The translations under genes and the position numbers were made by a program. Positions 34,817 through 41,155 of a DNA stretch of 41,155 nt are shown piece after piece. Position 1 is the stretch's first letter, and each line of letters opens with the position of its first letter. The stretch spans positions 1 to 41,155 of the forward strand of contig CANPYM010000024.1 in the NCBI GenBank assembly GCA_947588685.1, read 5' to 3'. The DNA is from an uncultured Bacilli bacterium (GTDB lineage: Bacteria; Bacillota_I; Bacilli_A; RF39; UBA660). Below the pieces are notes generated by a model. The model was not told the origin of the DNA. It did not search any database and worked only from the letters and a program-made list of their open reading frames with translations.

Positions 34817-35402
34817 CTATTGCATTAATATATTTAAGATGACCTTTTTGATAAGTAATAATATATTTATCAAGATGCGATATAATATCATCCTCTAGAG
34901 GGACTTCTAATTCATAAGTAACGACATCATCAAAAGCTTTATTTATAATATTATAGTCTTTAATAAGATAATCAATCTGTTTAATCGCATCATAAGAAAA
35001 GGTAAGTGTAAGAAGATAACCTTTTACAATATTTGTAATATGGGTCTTATTTAAAGCTTCTTTAACACTATCACCGTAAGCTCTAAATAGACCACTAGCG
35101 CCTAATTTAATACCACCAAAGTAACGGGTGACAACGGCGAGAATATGATTTAGATGATTAGACACCAATATATTTAAAATGGACATTCCCGCTGTTCCAC
35201 TAGGCTCACCATCATCATACATTTTTTGATCATTATCTAAAATATAGGCGTAGCAATTATGAGTTGCATCTTTGTATTCCTTTTTTATTTGTTCCAGTAA
35301 GGATTTTATTTCATCTATACTATTAACATAGTATAAGTGACATATAAACTTTGACTTTTTAATAGTTAATTCACTTTGAACATTTTCTTTAATCGTTTGC
35401 AT
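34800..35402 (-). CDS. YigZ/IMPACT family protein (UPF0029)
   Basis: 200-residue protein of the IMPACT/YigZ family, linked to translation control in eukaryotes and unclear in bacteria. The N-terminal domain (about 1-110) shows KSKFICHLYYV, DATHNCYAYIL, DDGEPSGTAGMSIL and VVTRYFGGIKLGASGLFRAY, the family hallmark. A DUF1949-like alpha/beta domain forms the C-terminal 80 residues. The start has GGTGAGG on the minus strand. It diverges from the serine hydrolase gene and converges with the sortase-like gene. Confidence 0.93.
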   Translation of the reverse strand: MQTIKENVQSELTIKKSKFICHLYYVNSIDEIKSLLEQIKKEYKDATHNCYAYILDNDQKMYDDGEPSGTAGMSILNILVSNHLNHILAVVTRYFGGIKLGASGLFRAYGDSVKEALNKTHITNIVKGYLLTLTFSYDAIKQIDYLIKDYNIINKAFDDVVTYELEVPLEDDIISHLDKYIITYQKGHLKYINAIENSTK

Positions 35403-35417
35403 ATCCTCACCGCTTAA

Positions 35418-35446
35418 ATTATATCTTAATATTTTTATTTTAGCAA
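35418..35446 (-). promoter_or_regulatory. Promoter of the YigZ gene
   Basis: On the minus strand TTGCTA (35441-35446), a 17-base spacer and TATAAT (35418-35423). It would give a very short leader. Confidence 0.6.
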
Positions 35447-35451
35447 ATATA

Positions 35452-35460
35452 TGTTAAAAT
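35452..35460 (+). promoter_or_regulatory. Extended -10 promoter of the serine hydrolase gene
   Basis: TGTTAAAAT (extended -10) 14 bases before the start codon, overlapping the divergent YigZ promoter region. The -35 is weak (TTTTTA, 35432-35437). Confidence 0.45.
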
Positions 35461-35474
35461 GAAGATGTGGTTTT

Positions 35475-36515
35475 ATGAAAGAAGAAATAAATGCTTATTT
35501 AGAAAAATTAGTTAAAGATAAAGTTATGCCGGGGTGTAACTGGTGTGTTATCACGTCATCTGATCTTTTCATAGATAGCGTTGGCTATGCATCATTAGTT
35601 CCGAAAAAAGAAAAGAATGATATAAATAATTTATATGATTTAGCTAGTCTTACGAAATTGATTGTAACTAATACTTTATCATCTTTTTTAATAGATGAAG
35701 GAAAACTTAGATTAGACGCCTTAGTTAAAGATTACTTACCGACATTTCCTTTTGATAATGTTAAAATTATTCACTTATTAACCCATTCATCAGGTATTAT
35801 TCCTAAATATGATAAGTATCATCTTAAGTCTAAAGATGAGTTTATCAATAATATTGCTTTAAAGTTTGAACCGGGAACAAATATGTTATATGTCGATAAC
35901 AATTTTATTTTAATGGGTTTTATCATTGAAAAATTATATGACAAACCTCTAGATGTTTTAGCTAAAGAATTAATTTTTGAACCTCTAGAAATGTATGATA
36001 CAAACTTTTTACCAAGTGATAAGAACAAGTGCGTACCAACGGAACTTACGGATGAACGAGGACTTATTAAAGGGGAAGTCCACGATGAGAAGGCGGCTTT
36101 CTTAGGTGGTATCGCGGGTCATGCTGGGGTTTTTAGTACAATTACGGATGTTAGTCATTTTGTTAAGATGGTTTTAAATGATGGCTACTATAATGGTAAA
36201 CAATTTATTAGTCGGACTTATCTTGATATGTGGTTTACGCCTTTGTTTACGGATGACGATGGTTTAAGACGAACAATCGGATGGATCTACGGGAAAACAA
36301 GTCGTTTAGCGAAAAAAGTCTGCAGTGATGATGCGATTATTCATACGGGATTTCCAGGCCATCACATTCTAATTGACCGGGGAAATGATATTGCTATTAT
36401 AATGTTATCAAATAGTATTCATCCCAAAAGAGAAAATAATAAAGAATTAGTTATTAAAAGAGAAGATATTAACGATGAAATATATCGCTTGCTTAGTAAA
36501 TACGATTATATATAG
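35475..36515 (+). CDS. Serine hydrolase of the beta-lactamase/PBP class C fold
   Basis: 346-residue protein with the active-site motifs of the beta-lactamase family. SxxK is SLTK (Ser58, Lys61), the tyrosine motif is YVDNN near residue 141 (YxN-like), and the third motif is HTGFPGHH near residue 297 in place of KTG. There is no signal peptide, so it is likely cytoplasmic and may be an esterase or peptidase rather than a beta-lactamase. GHAGVFSTITDVSHFVKM is typical of the class C group. Eight bases separate its stop from uvrC, so the two probably share a transcript. The substrate cannot be told from sequence. Confidence 0.87.
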   Translation: MKEEINAYLEKLVKDKVMPGCNWCVITSSDLFIDSVGYASLVPKKEKNDINNLYDLASLTKLIVTNTLSSFLIDEGKLRLDALVKDYLPTFPFDNVKIIHLLTHSSGIIPKYDKYHLKSKDEFINNIALKFEPGTNMLYVDNNFILMGFIIEKLYDKPLDVLAKELIFEPLEMYDTNFLPSDKNKCVPTELTDERGLIKGEVHDEKAAFLGGIAGHAGVFSTITDVSHFVKMVLNDGYYNGKQFISRTYLDMWFTPLFTDDDGLRRTIGWIYGKTSRLAKKVCSDDAIIHTGFPGHHILIDRGNDIAIIMLSNSIHPKRENNKELVIKREDINDEIYRLLSKYDYI

Positions 36516-36523
36516 GAGGACTT

Positions 36524-38293
36524 ATGGATAAGATTAAAGAGAAATTATCACTACTACCGATGTTGCCAGGTTGCTACCTTATGAAAAATAAAGATGGCAA
36601 TATTATTTATGTTGGTAAAGCTAAAAAACTTAAAAACCGGGTCAGTTCTTATTTTAGAGGAACGCATACGGGTAAAACGGCTAAATTAGTTAGTGAAATA
36701 GATGATTTTGAATATATTACTGTCGGTAGTGAAGTTGAATCTCTTATTTTAGAAATTAATCTTATTAAAGAACATAATCCTAAATATAATATTTTACTTA
36801 AAGATGATAAAAGTTATCCTTACATCGAGCTTACAGGGGAAAATGTTCCACGTCTTAAAGTAGTCCGGGTACTAACAAGAAATAAACAGCAGAAACACTT
36901 ATATGGACCATATCCAAATGTTACCGCTGCTCGGAATGTCGTTAACTTATTAAATCGAATGTATCCCATTAGGAAGTGTAATACTTATCAAGCTAAACCT
37001 TGCTTGTATTATCACATTCATCAGTGTTTAGGGTATTGTACTAATAATGTACCTAAAGAAGAAATTGAAGCGATGAAAAATGATATTATTCGTTTCTTAA
37101 AAGGGGACCATACTCTTATCACTGATAAAATAAAAAAGGAAATTGCTTCTTATAGTGATAATTTAGAATTTGAAAAAGCTTTAGAATTAAAGAAAATGCT
37201 TGATTATATTAACATTACTTTAACGCATCAACAAGTTGAGACTAAAGATAATGTTGATCGTGATGTCTTTGGTTATTACGTCGATAAGGGCTACCTTAGC
37301 ATTCAAGTTTTCTTTATTAGAGGATCAAAAATTGTTGAAAGATATTCTAAAATAATGCCTTTAATTGATGATGTGGATGCTGAATTAACGCGTTATATAG
37401 CTGACTTTTATCACAATATTTTAATTCCTAAAGAGATCCTTGTTCCTGACATTGTCTCATCTGATGTCTTAAGTGAATATCTAGGGGCGACGGTTCATAT
37501 TCCTCAAAAAGGGGATAAACATAAATTGGTAACGATGGCCAATGATAATGCCCAAATAGCTTTAAAAGAAAACTTTGAACTGATAAAAAGAGATGAAGCA
37601 AAGACACTTGATGCCAATGAAGAGTTACGCTCTTTACTTAACTTACCTAAATTAGATCGCATTGAAATATTTGATAATGCTCATCTTTTTGGAACTTATA
37701 ATGTTTCCGGTATGGTTGTGTTTATTGATGGTAAACCTGCTAAAAATGAGTATCGCAAATACAAAATAAGTATTGATAAAAATGATGATTATAAAACGAT
37801 GCATGAAGTCATATACCGGCGTTATTTTAGAGTTTTAAAAGATAATTTAGTGCGCCCTGATTTAATTATTGTCGATGGTGGCTTAGGACAAATTAATGTC
37901 GCTAAAGAAGTTGTTGATAGTTTAGGCCTTAATATTTTAGTAGCCGGTCTTGCTAAAGATGATCACCATGCGACCCATAAACTTCTTACAAGCGATAAAG
38001 AATATGATATTGATCGTAAAAGTAATTTATTTTATTTATTAGAGCGTATGCAAGATGAAGTTCATAATTTTACAATCAGTTATCATAAACAAATTAGAAG
38101 TAAGGGTTCACTTGCTAGTGTGCTTGATAATGTGGAAGGCATTGGCGCTAAAAGAAAAAAGCAATTACTAAGGAAATATCATACCCTAAGAAAGATGCAT
38201 GAGGCCCCAATTGCCGAGCTAGAAGAAATCTTACCAAGTAACGTTGCCTCTAACTTACAAGACTATTTAAATAGTTATCTAAATAATGAATAG
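36524..38293 (+). CDS. uvrC: UvrABC excinuclease subunit C
   Basis: Nuclease subunit of nucleotide excision repair that cuts on both sides of a lesion. The 589 residues are near full length. The GIY-YIG nuclease domain (about 13-90) starts LPGCYLMKNKDGNIIYVGK. The UVR motif contacting UvrB is near FEKALELKKMLDYI (about 215-230). The RNase-H-like second nuclease has IEIFDNAHLFGT and IIVDGGLGQINVA. A helix-hairpin-helix pair lies near VEGIGAKRKKQLLRKY. AGGAGG precedes the start. No LexA box is seen nearby, as it is read through from the hydrolase gene. Confidence 0.97.
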   Translation: MDKIKEKLSLLPMLPGCYLMKNKDGNIIYVGKAKKLKNRVSSYFRGTHTGKTAKLVSEIDDFEYITVGSEVESLILEINLIKEHNPKYNILLKDDKSYPYIELTGENVPRLKVVRVLTRNKQQKHLYGPYPNVTAARNVVNLLNRMYPIRKCNTYQAKPCLYYHIHQCLGYCTNNVPKEEIEAMKNDIIRFLKGDHTLITDKIKKEIASYSDNLEFEKALELKKMLDYINITLTHQQVETKDNVDRDVFGYYVDKGYLSIQVFFIRGSKIVERYSKIMPLIDDVDAELTRYIADFYHNILIPKEILVPDIVSSDVLSEYLGATVHIPQKGDKHKLVTMANDNAQIALKENFELIKRDEAKTLDANEELRSLLNLPKLDRIEIFDNAHLFGTYNVSGMVVFIDGKPAKNEYRKYKISIDKNDDYKTMHEVIYRRYFRVLKDNLVRPDLIIVDGGLGQINVAKEVVDSLGLNILVAGLAKDDHHATHKLLTSDKEYDIDRKSNLFYLLERMQDEVHNFTISYHKQIRSKGSLASVLDNVEGIGAKRKKQLLRKYHTLRKMHEAPIAELEEILPSNVASNLQDYLNSYLNNE

Positions 38294-38314
38294 GTGATAA
38301 GCACCTATTCATTT
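38285..38314 (+). terminator. Strong hairpin after uvrC with weak U tract
   Basis: Perfect 12-bp stem 38285-38296 with 38302-38313, loop ATAAG, but only three T after it. It overlaps the uvrC stop codon. Confidence 0.5.
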
Positions 38315-38339
38315 GACATAAACCAACTTATAAAGTGTT

Positions 38340-38376
38340 AAGATAGTTTTATATGGTCATAATTCTATCTTTTTTA
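38340..38376 (+). terminator. Second hairpin with T run before murG
   Basis: Stem 38340-38346 with 38365-38371 plus an inner TTAT/ATAA helix, followed by a T run (to 38375). It probably completes termination of the uvrC transcript. Confidence 0.5.
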
Positions 38377-38386
38377 AATATAATTA

Positions 38387-38395
38387 TGATATAAT
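38387..38395 (+). promoter_or_regulatory. Extended -10 promoter of murG-murB-ftsQ
   Basis: TGATATAAT, identical to the extended -10 of several other genes here, 24 bases before the murG start. No clear -35. Confidence 0.6.
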
Positions 38396-38418
38396 AATGC
38401 ATAGAAGGAGTGATTCCA

Positions 38419-39501
38419 TTGCGCGTCATTATTAGTGCCGGTGGGACCGGTGGTCATATATATCCTGCTTTAGCGATTATTAACAAGATTAAAGAACGTG
38501 AACCTAATAGTGAGTTTTTATATATTGGAACCCATGACCGAATGGAAAAAGATATTGTTCCCAATAAAGGTATTCCTTTTGAGATGATAAAAATCTATGG
38601 TTTTGATCGCCATCATTTACTTCGCAATGTTAAGGTTATGTATCATTTACTTCATAGCCGTAAGAAATGTAAAAAATTAATTAAAGATTTTAAGCCAGAT
38701 GTTGTCATCGGTGTGGGCGGGTATGTAACGGTACCTGTTATTAGTGTGGCTCATCATTTAGGTTACAGAACTTTTATTCATGAACAAAATAGTATTCCTG
38801 GTAAGGCTAATTTATATTTAGCTAAAATAGTTGATAAAATAGGTATTTCAATGAAATCATCAGAAACCTATTTTCCAAAAGATAAAGTAATATTCACAGG
38901 TAATCCTTGTAGTGAGGATGCTATAAAAAAAGAAGCGATGGATAAGACAAAGTTAGGACTAAATCCTCATAAAAAACTTGTTTTAATGGTAATGGGTTCA
39001 CTTGGTGCTAGTACAGTTAATGAGGTAATTGTTTCTTCTTTACCCCGTTTTAGCAAGGAATCATATGAGATTGTTTTTGTAACGGGTAAGGGTGATTATG
39101 AAAAGATTGCTAGTTTAAAGTTTCCTAATAATGTTAAGGTTGTTCCTTATATCGATGGAATGACGGGTTTAATGAAGAAGACGGATTTAATGGTAACAAG
39201 AGCCGGGGCTTCAACTTTAAGTGAAATCATCGCTTTAGGTGTTCCTTCCATTTTAATACCAAGTCCATATGTTCCTAATAACCATCAATATTTGAATGCG
39301 ATGGATTTAGTTAATGCTAATGCGGCTGATATTATTGAAGAGAAGAACTTAAATACGGATATATTAGTTAGTAAGATTAATGATTTATTATATGATCATA
39401 CGCGCTTAACGATGATGCGTGATAACTTAAAAACTTTGGGCGTTAATAATAGCGCGGAAATTATTTATGATGCCCTTCAAGATTTAATAGAAAGAAAATG
39501 A
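38419..39501 (+). CDS. murG: MurG N-acetylglucosaminyltransferase
   Basis: Membrane-associated transferase that adds GlcNAc to lipid I to form lipid II. The start is a TTG at 38419, with AAGGAG eight bases upstream, giving the family N-terminus MRVIISAGGTGGHIYPAL; the in-frame GTG at 38410 overlaps the binding site. The 360 residues are full length. The N-terminal domain has GVGGYVTVPV and HEQNSIPGKANL. The UDP-GlcNAc site has TRAGASTLSEIIALGVPSIL followed by PYVPNNHQ. Its stop codon overlaps the murB start (ATGA), so the pair is translationally coupled. Confidence 0.96.
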   Translation: MRVIISAGGTGGHIYPALAIINKIKEREPNSEFLYIGTHDRMEKDIVPNKGIPFEMIKIYGFDRHHLLRNVKVMYHLLHSRKKCKKLIKDFKPDVVIGVGGYVTVPVISVAHHLGYRTFIHEQNSIPGKANLYLAKIVDKIGISMKSSETYFPKDKVIFTGNPCSEDAIKKEAMDKTKLGLNPHKKLVLMVMGSLGASTVNEVIVSSLPRFSKESYEIVFVTGKGDYEKIASLKFPNNVKVVPYIDGMTGLMKKTDLMVTRAGASTLSEIIALGVPSILIPSPYVPNNHQYLNAMDLVNANAADIIEEKNLNTDILVSKINDLLYDHTRLTMMRDNLKTLGVNNSAEIIYDALQDLIERK

Positions 39502-40400
39502 TTATGGAGATAATTGACAAGATAAAAGAGTTAGATATCGGTGAGGTTAAGGAAAATGTTGACTTAACAAAGTATACGACTTATAAAGCTGGAGGTACCG
39601 CTTTAGGAATGGTTTATCCCGAGGATGTATATGGCCTTATCGATTTAATTAAATTGTTGCGAGAAGAAAATATTAAGTATAAAGTTTTAGGTCGGGGGTC
39701 AAACCTTATCTTTAATAGTGGCTTATATAATGGCATTTTGATTAAACTAGATAAGTTTGATAACTTGGAAATTGATGGTAATGAAATAACGGTAGGGGCT
39801 GGATTTCAACTAATTAAACTAGCAACCCGGTTATCAAGAATTGGTTATGAAGGCTTAGAGTTTGCAACCGGCATTCCTGGTAGTGTCGGTGGGGCAGTCT
39901 TTATGAATGCGGGGGCCTATAAAAGTGATATGGGCTATGTCGTTAAAAGTGTTAAGGTTTTAACACCTGACCTTCGTGTTGAAGAATTAACCAATTATGA
40001 TATGGACTTTCATTATCGGTCATCTTTCTTGCAAAAGAATCCCGATTTTATTTGTTTAGAAGCAACGTTAATTTTAAAACAAGGTGACCCTGATGCGATT
40101 ATGCAACTAGTGGAAGATCGTAAGAAAAGAAGAATTGAAAGTCAACCTTTAGAGTATCCTTCAGCTGGATCCGTTTTCCGTAATCCGGAAGGGGATTTTG
40201 CGGGTCGCTTAATTGAAGAAGCCGGATATAAGGGAAAACGAATTGGTGATGCGATGGTAAGTACGAAACACGCCAATTTTGTTATTAATGTTGGTCACGC
40301 TAAGGGTGAAGATATTAAAGAATTAATTTTAGAAATAAAAGGGGCCGTTAAGGATAAATACAATATCGATTTAAAAATTGAACAAGAATTTGTAGAATAG
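39498..40400 (+). CDS. murB: UDP-N-acetylenolpyruvoylglucosamine reductase
   Basis: FAD-dependent reductase that makes UDP-MurNAc. The 300 residues are typical of the short type II MurB. TTYKAGGTA, GRGSNLIF and GIPGSVGGAVFMNAGAY form the FAD-binding domain. YRSSF, catalytic Ser in SAGSVFRNP, AGRLIEEAG and KHANFVIN follow. The ATG at 39498 overlaps the murG stop; an in-frame ATG at 39504 is also possible. It is the middle gene of murG-murB-ftsQ, with eight bases before ftsQ. Earlier (MurB) and later (MurG) wall-synthesis steps share one transcript. Confidence 0.96.
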   Translation: MIMEIIDKIKELDIGEVKENVDLTKYTTYKAGGTALGMVYPEDVYGLIDLIKLLREENIKYKVLGRGSNLIFNSGLYNGILIKLDKFDNLEIDGNEITVGAGFQLIKLATRLSRIGYEGLEFATGIPGSVGGAVFMNAGAYKSDMGYVVKSVKVLTPDLRVEELTNYDMDFHYRSSFLQKNPDFICLEATLILKQGDPDAIMQLVEDRKKRRIESQPLEYPSAGSVFRNPEGDFAGRLIEEAGYKGKRIGDAMVSTKHANFVINVGHAKGEDIKELILEIKGAVKDKYNIDLKIEQEFVE

Positions 40401-40408
40401 GTGATATT

Positions 40409-41077
40409 ATGGCTAAGGTGGTAAAAAAAAGAAAAATTAAATATAAAAATGTTTTTCTCTTTATTCTATTTATCATTTTAATGGTAGTAGGTCTTTTTAC
40501 CATTGCCAGTTTACCTATTACAAATATATATATTGAAGGCAATACCTTTTTATCAGATCAAGAAATAATTGATGAAGCGGGTCTAAGAAATTATCCTAAA
40601 ATATATGAAGTTAGTTCAAGACATATTCAAAAGAAGTTAGAAAAAAACGTCTATGTTGCGTATGCAGATGTTAAAAGAAGTCATTTTTTTAGGCAAATTA
40701 CGATAACAGTTAATGAAAATGTTCCGTTAGTCTATTATGCTTATAATGATGTAACCTTACTAAAAGATGCAACGGAAGTTAAAGATAAGTATGATTTACC
40801 AACCCTAATTAACCAAGTTCCTGAAGATATTCTAAAAGAATTACTTGAAGAATTATCTTTATTAGATAATGATGTTTTAATTAGAATATCAGAACTTCAA
40901 TATGAACCAACGGTTGATCCCAAACTATTTCATCTCGTTATGACCGATGGCAATGATGTATATGTCAATTTTAAGAACTTTACTAAGCTTAATGACTATA
41001 TCGATATGATTCAAAAGTTTGATAAAAATAAGGGTACCTTGCATCTAGATATTGGTAATTATTTAGAAAAATACTAA
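40409..41077 (+). CDS. ftsQ: Cell division protein FtsQ/DivIB
   Basis: Bitopic divisome protein that recruits and regulates septal wall synthesis. It has 222 residues, shorter than the usual 250-290. A basic cytoplasmic tail (1-15), a membrane helix (about 16-36), a POTRA domain (about 37-105; ITNIYIEGNTFLSDQEIIDEA) and a beta domain follow. It ends in KGTLHLDIGNYLEKY, matching the usual DivIB end, so it is short but not truncated. GGTGATATT precedes the ATG. The insertion-sequence-like end begins at the base after its stop codon. Confidence 0.9.
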   Translation: MAKVVKKRKIKYKNVFLFILFIILMVVGLFTIASLPITNIYIEGNTFLSDQEIIDEAGLRNYPKIYEVSSRHIQKKLEKNVYVAYADVKRSHFFRQITITVNENVPLVYYAYNDVTLLKDATEVKDKYDLPTLINQVPEDILKELLEELSLLDNDVLIRISELQYEPTVDPKLFHLVMTDGNDVYVNFKNFTKLNDYIDMIQKFDKNKGTLHLDIGNYLEKY

Positions 41078-41110
41078 GGGTTCTTTGTCAAATAGTGTTG
41101 GTGGACAATA
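41078..41110 (+). mobile_element. Possible left end of an ISL3-family insertion sequence
   Basis: The bases after the ftsQ stop, starting GGGTTCTTTGTCAAATAGTG, resemble the terminal inverted repeats I recall for ISL3-family elements (GGnTCTTT-nTCAA...). The element would run past the window end, so no transposase, second end or target duplication can be checked. Confidence 0.4.
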
Positions 41111-41137
41111 AATTTGATAAATGAATCTAGTTATAGA

Positions 41138-41155
41138 GGATGATGAAAATCATCC
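41138..41155 (+). terminator. Hairpin at the window edge
   Basis: Perfect 7-bp stem 41138-41144 with 41149-41155 and a GAAA tetraloop. Whether a T run follows cannot be seen. It may be the terminator of the ftsQ operon or a structure inside the putative insertion sequence. Confidence 0.4.

Noticed and set aside
38313..38344. TTGACA followed by TAAGAT after uvrC
   Set aside because: The 20-base spacing is too long and transcription would start inside the hairpin at 38340-38376; the extended -10 at 38387-38395 fits murG better.

Overview
The window is a low-GC, densely packed bacterial chromosome segment with standard stop codons: TGA ends murG and the histidine kinase gene. AGGAGG-type ribosome binding sites, TTGnnn-17-TGnTATAAT promoters and short U-tailed hairpins between transcription units point to Firmicutes. 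lexA-tkt-yneF order, a tgt gene close to a TIGR04086 membrane protein gene, and rimM-trmD follow Bacillus-type synteny. With small proteins, an intact peptidoglycan pathway (murF, murG, murB, ftsQ/divIB) and abundant InlB-type B-repeats, this suggests an uncultured gut member of the Bacilli near the RF39, Erysipelotrichales or Mollicutes-adjacent lineages. The lineage is inference; no rRNA is present. I saw no tRNA, rRNA or CRISPR array, and no intergenic gap reaches 300 bases.

Layout. 1-6767 is housekeeping: lexA divergent from tkt, then yneF, murF, tgt, a metallophosphoesterase gene, and a convergent TIGR04086 membrane protein gene. 6841-17048 is a 10-kb island of six surface-protein genes. 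It has one small membrane-anchored B-repeat protein, then two copies of a two-gene module, then a 1171-residue secreted protein. In each module the first gene encodes a membrane anchor with a B-repeat, three Ig-like (Big_2) domains and a shared C-terminal domain. The second encodes a secreted protein with a shared N-terminal domain that I cannot assign to a family. The large protein carries the same N-terminal domain followed by seven or eight B-repeats and a beta-helix-like region.

17119-27968 holds a cysteine desulfurase, a one-pass membrane protein, an amino-acid symporter, a ferritin-like protein and an orphan solenoid-like protein. It continues with an unusual HAD phosphatase-acyl-CoA synthetase fusion beside an acyltransferase, and a hybrid histidine kinase with a lone receiver protein. 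28051-33914 is translation and ribosome maturation: obgE, a SpoU methyltransferase, rimM, trmD, an orphan gene, and rpsB-tsf behind a structured leader. 34000-41077 holds a sortase-like protein, a YigZ/IMPACT protein, a beta-lactamase-fold serine hydrolase, uvrC, and the murG-murB-ftsQ wall and division operon. Just after ftsQ the sequence resembles the terminal inverted repeat of an ISL3-family insertion sequence, cut off by the window end.

The best candidate for an undescribed system is the surface island at 6841-17048. Its repeated anchor-plus-secreted-partner organisation, its two novel conserved domains and an exact 59-bp repeat between paralogues suggest a duplicating, recombining cell-surface assembly.
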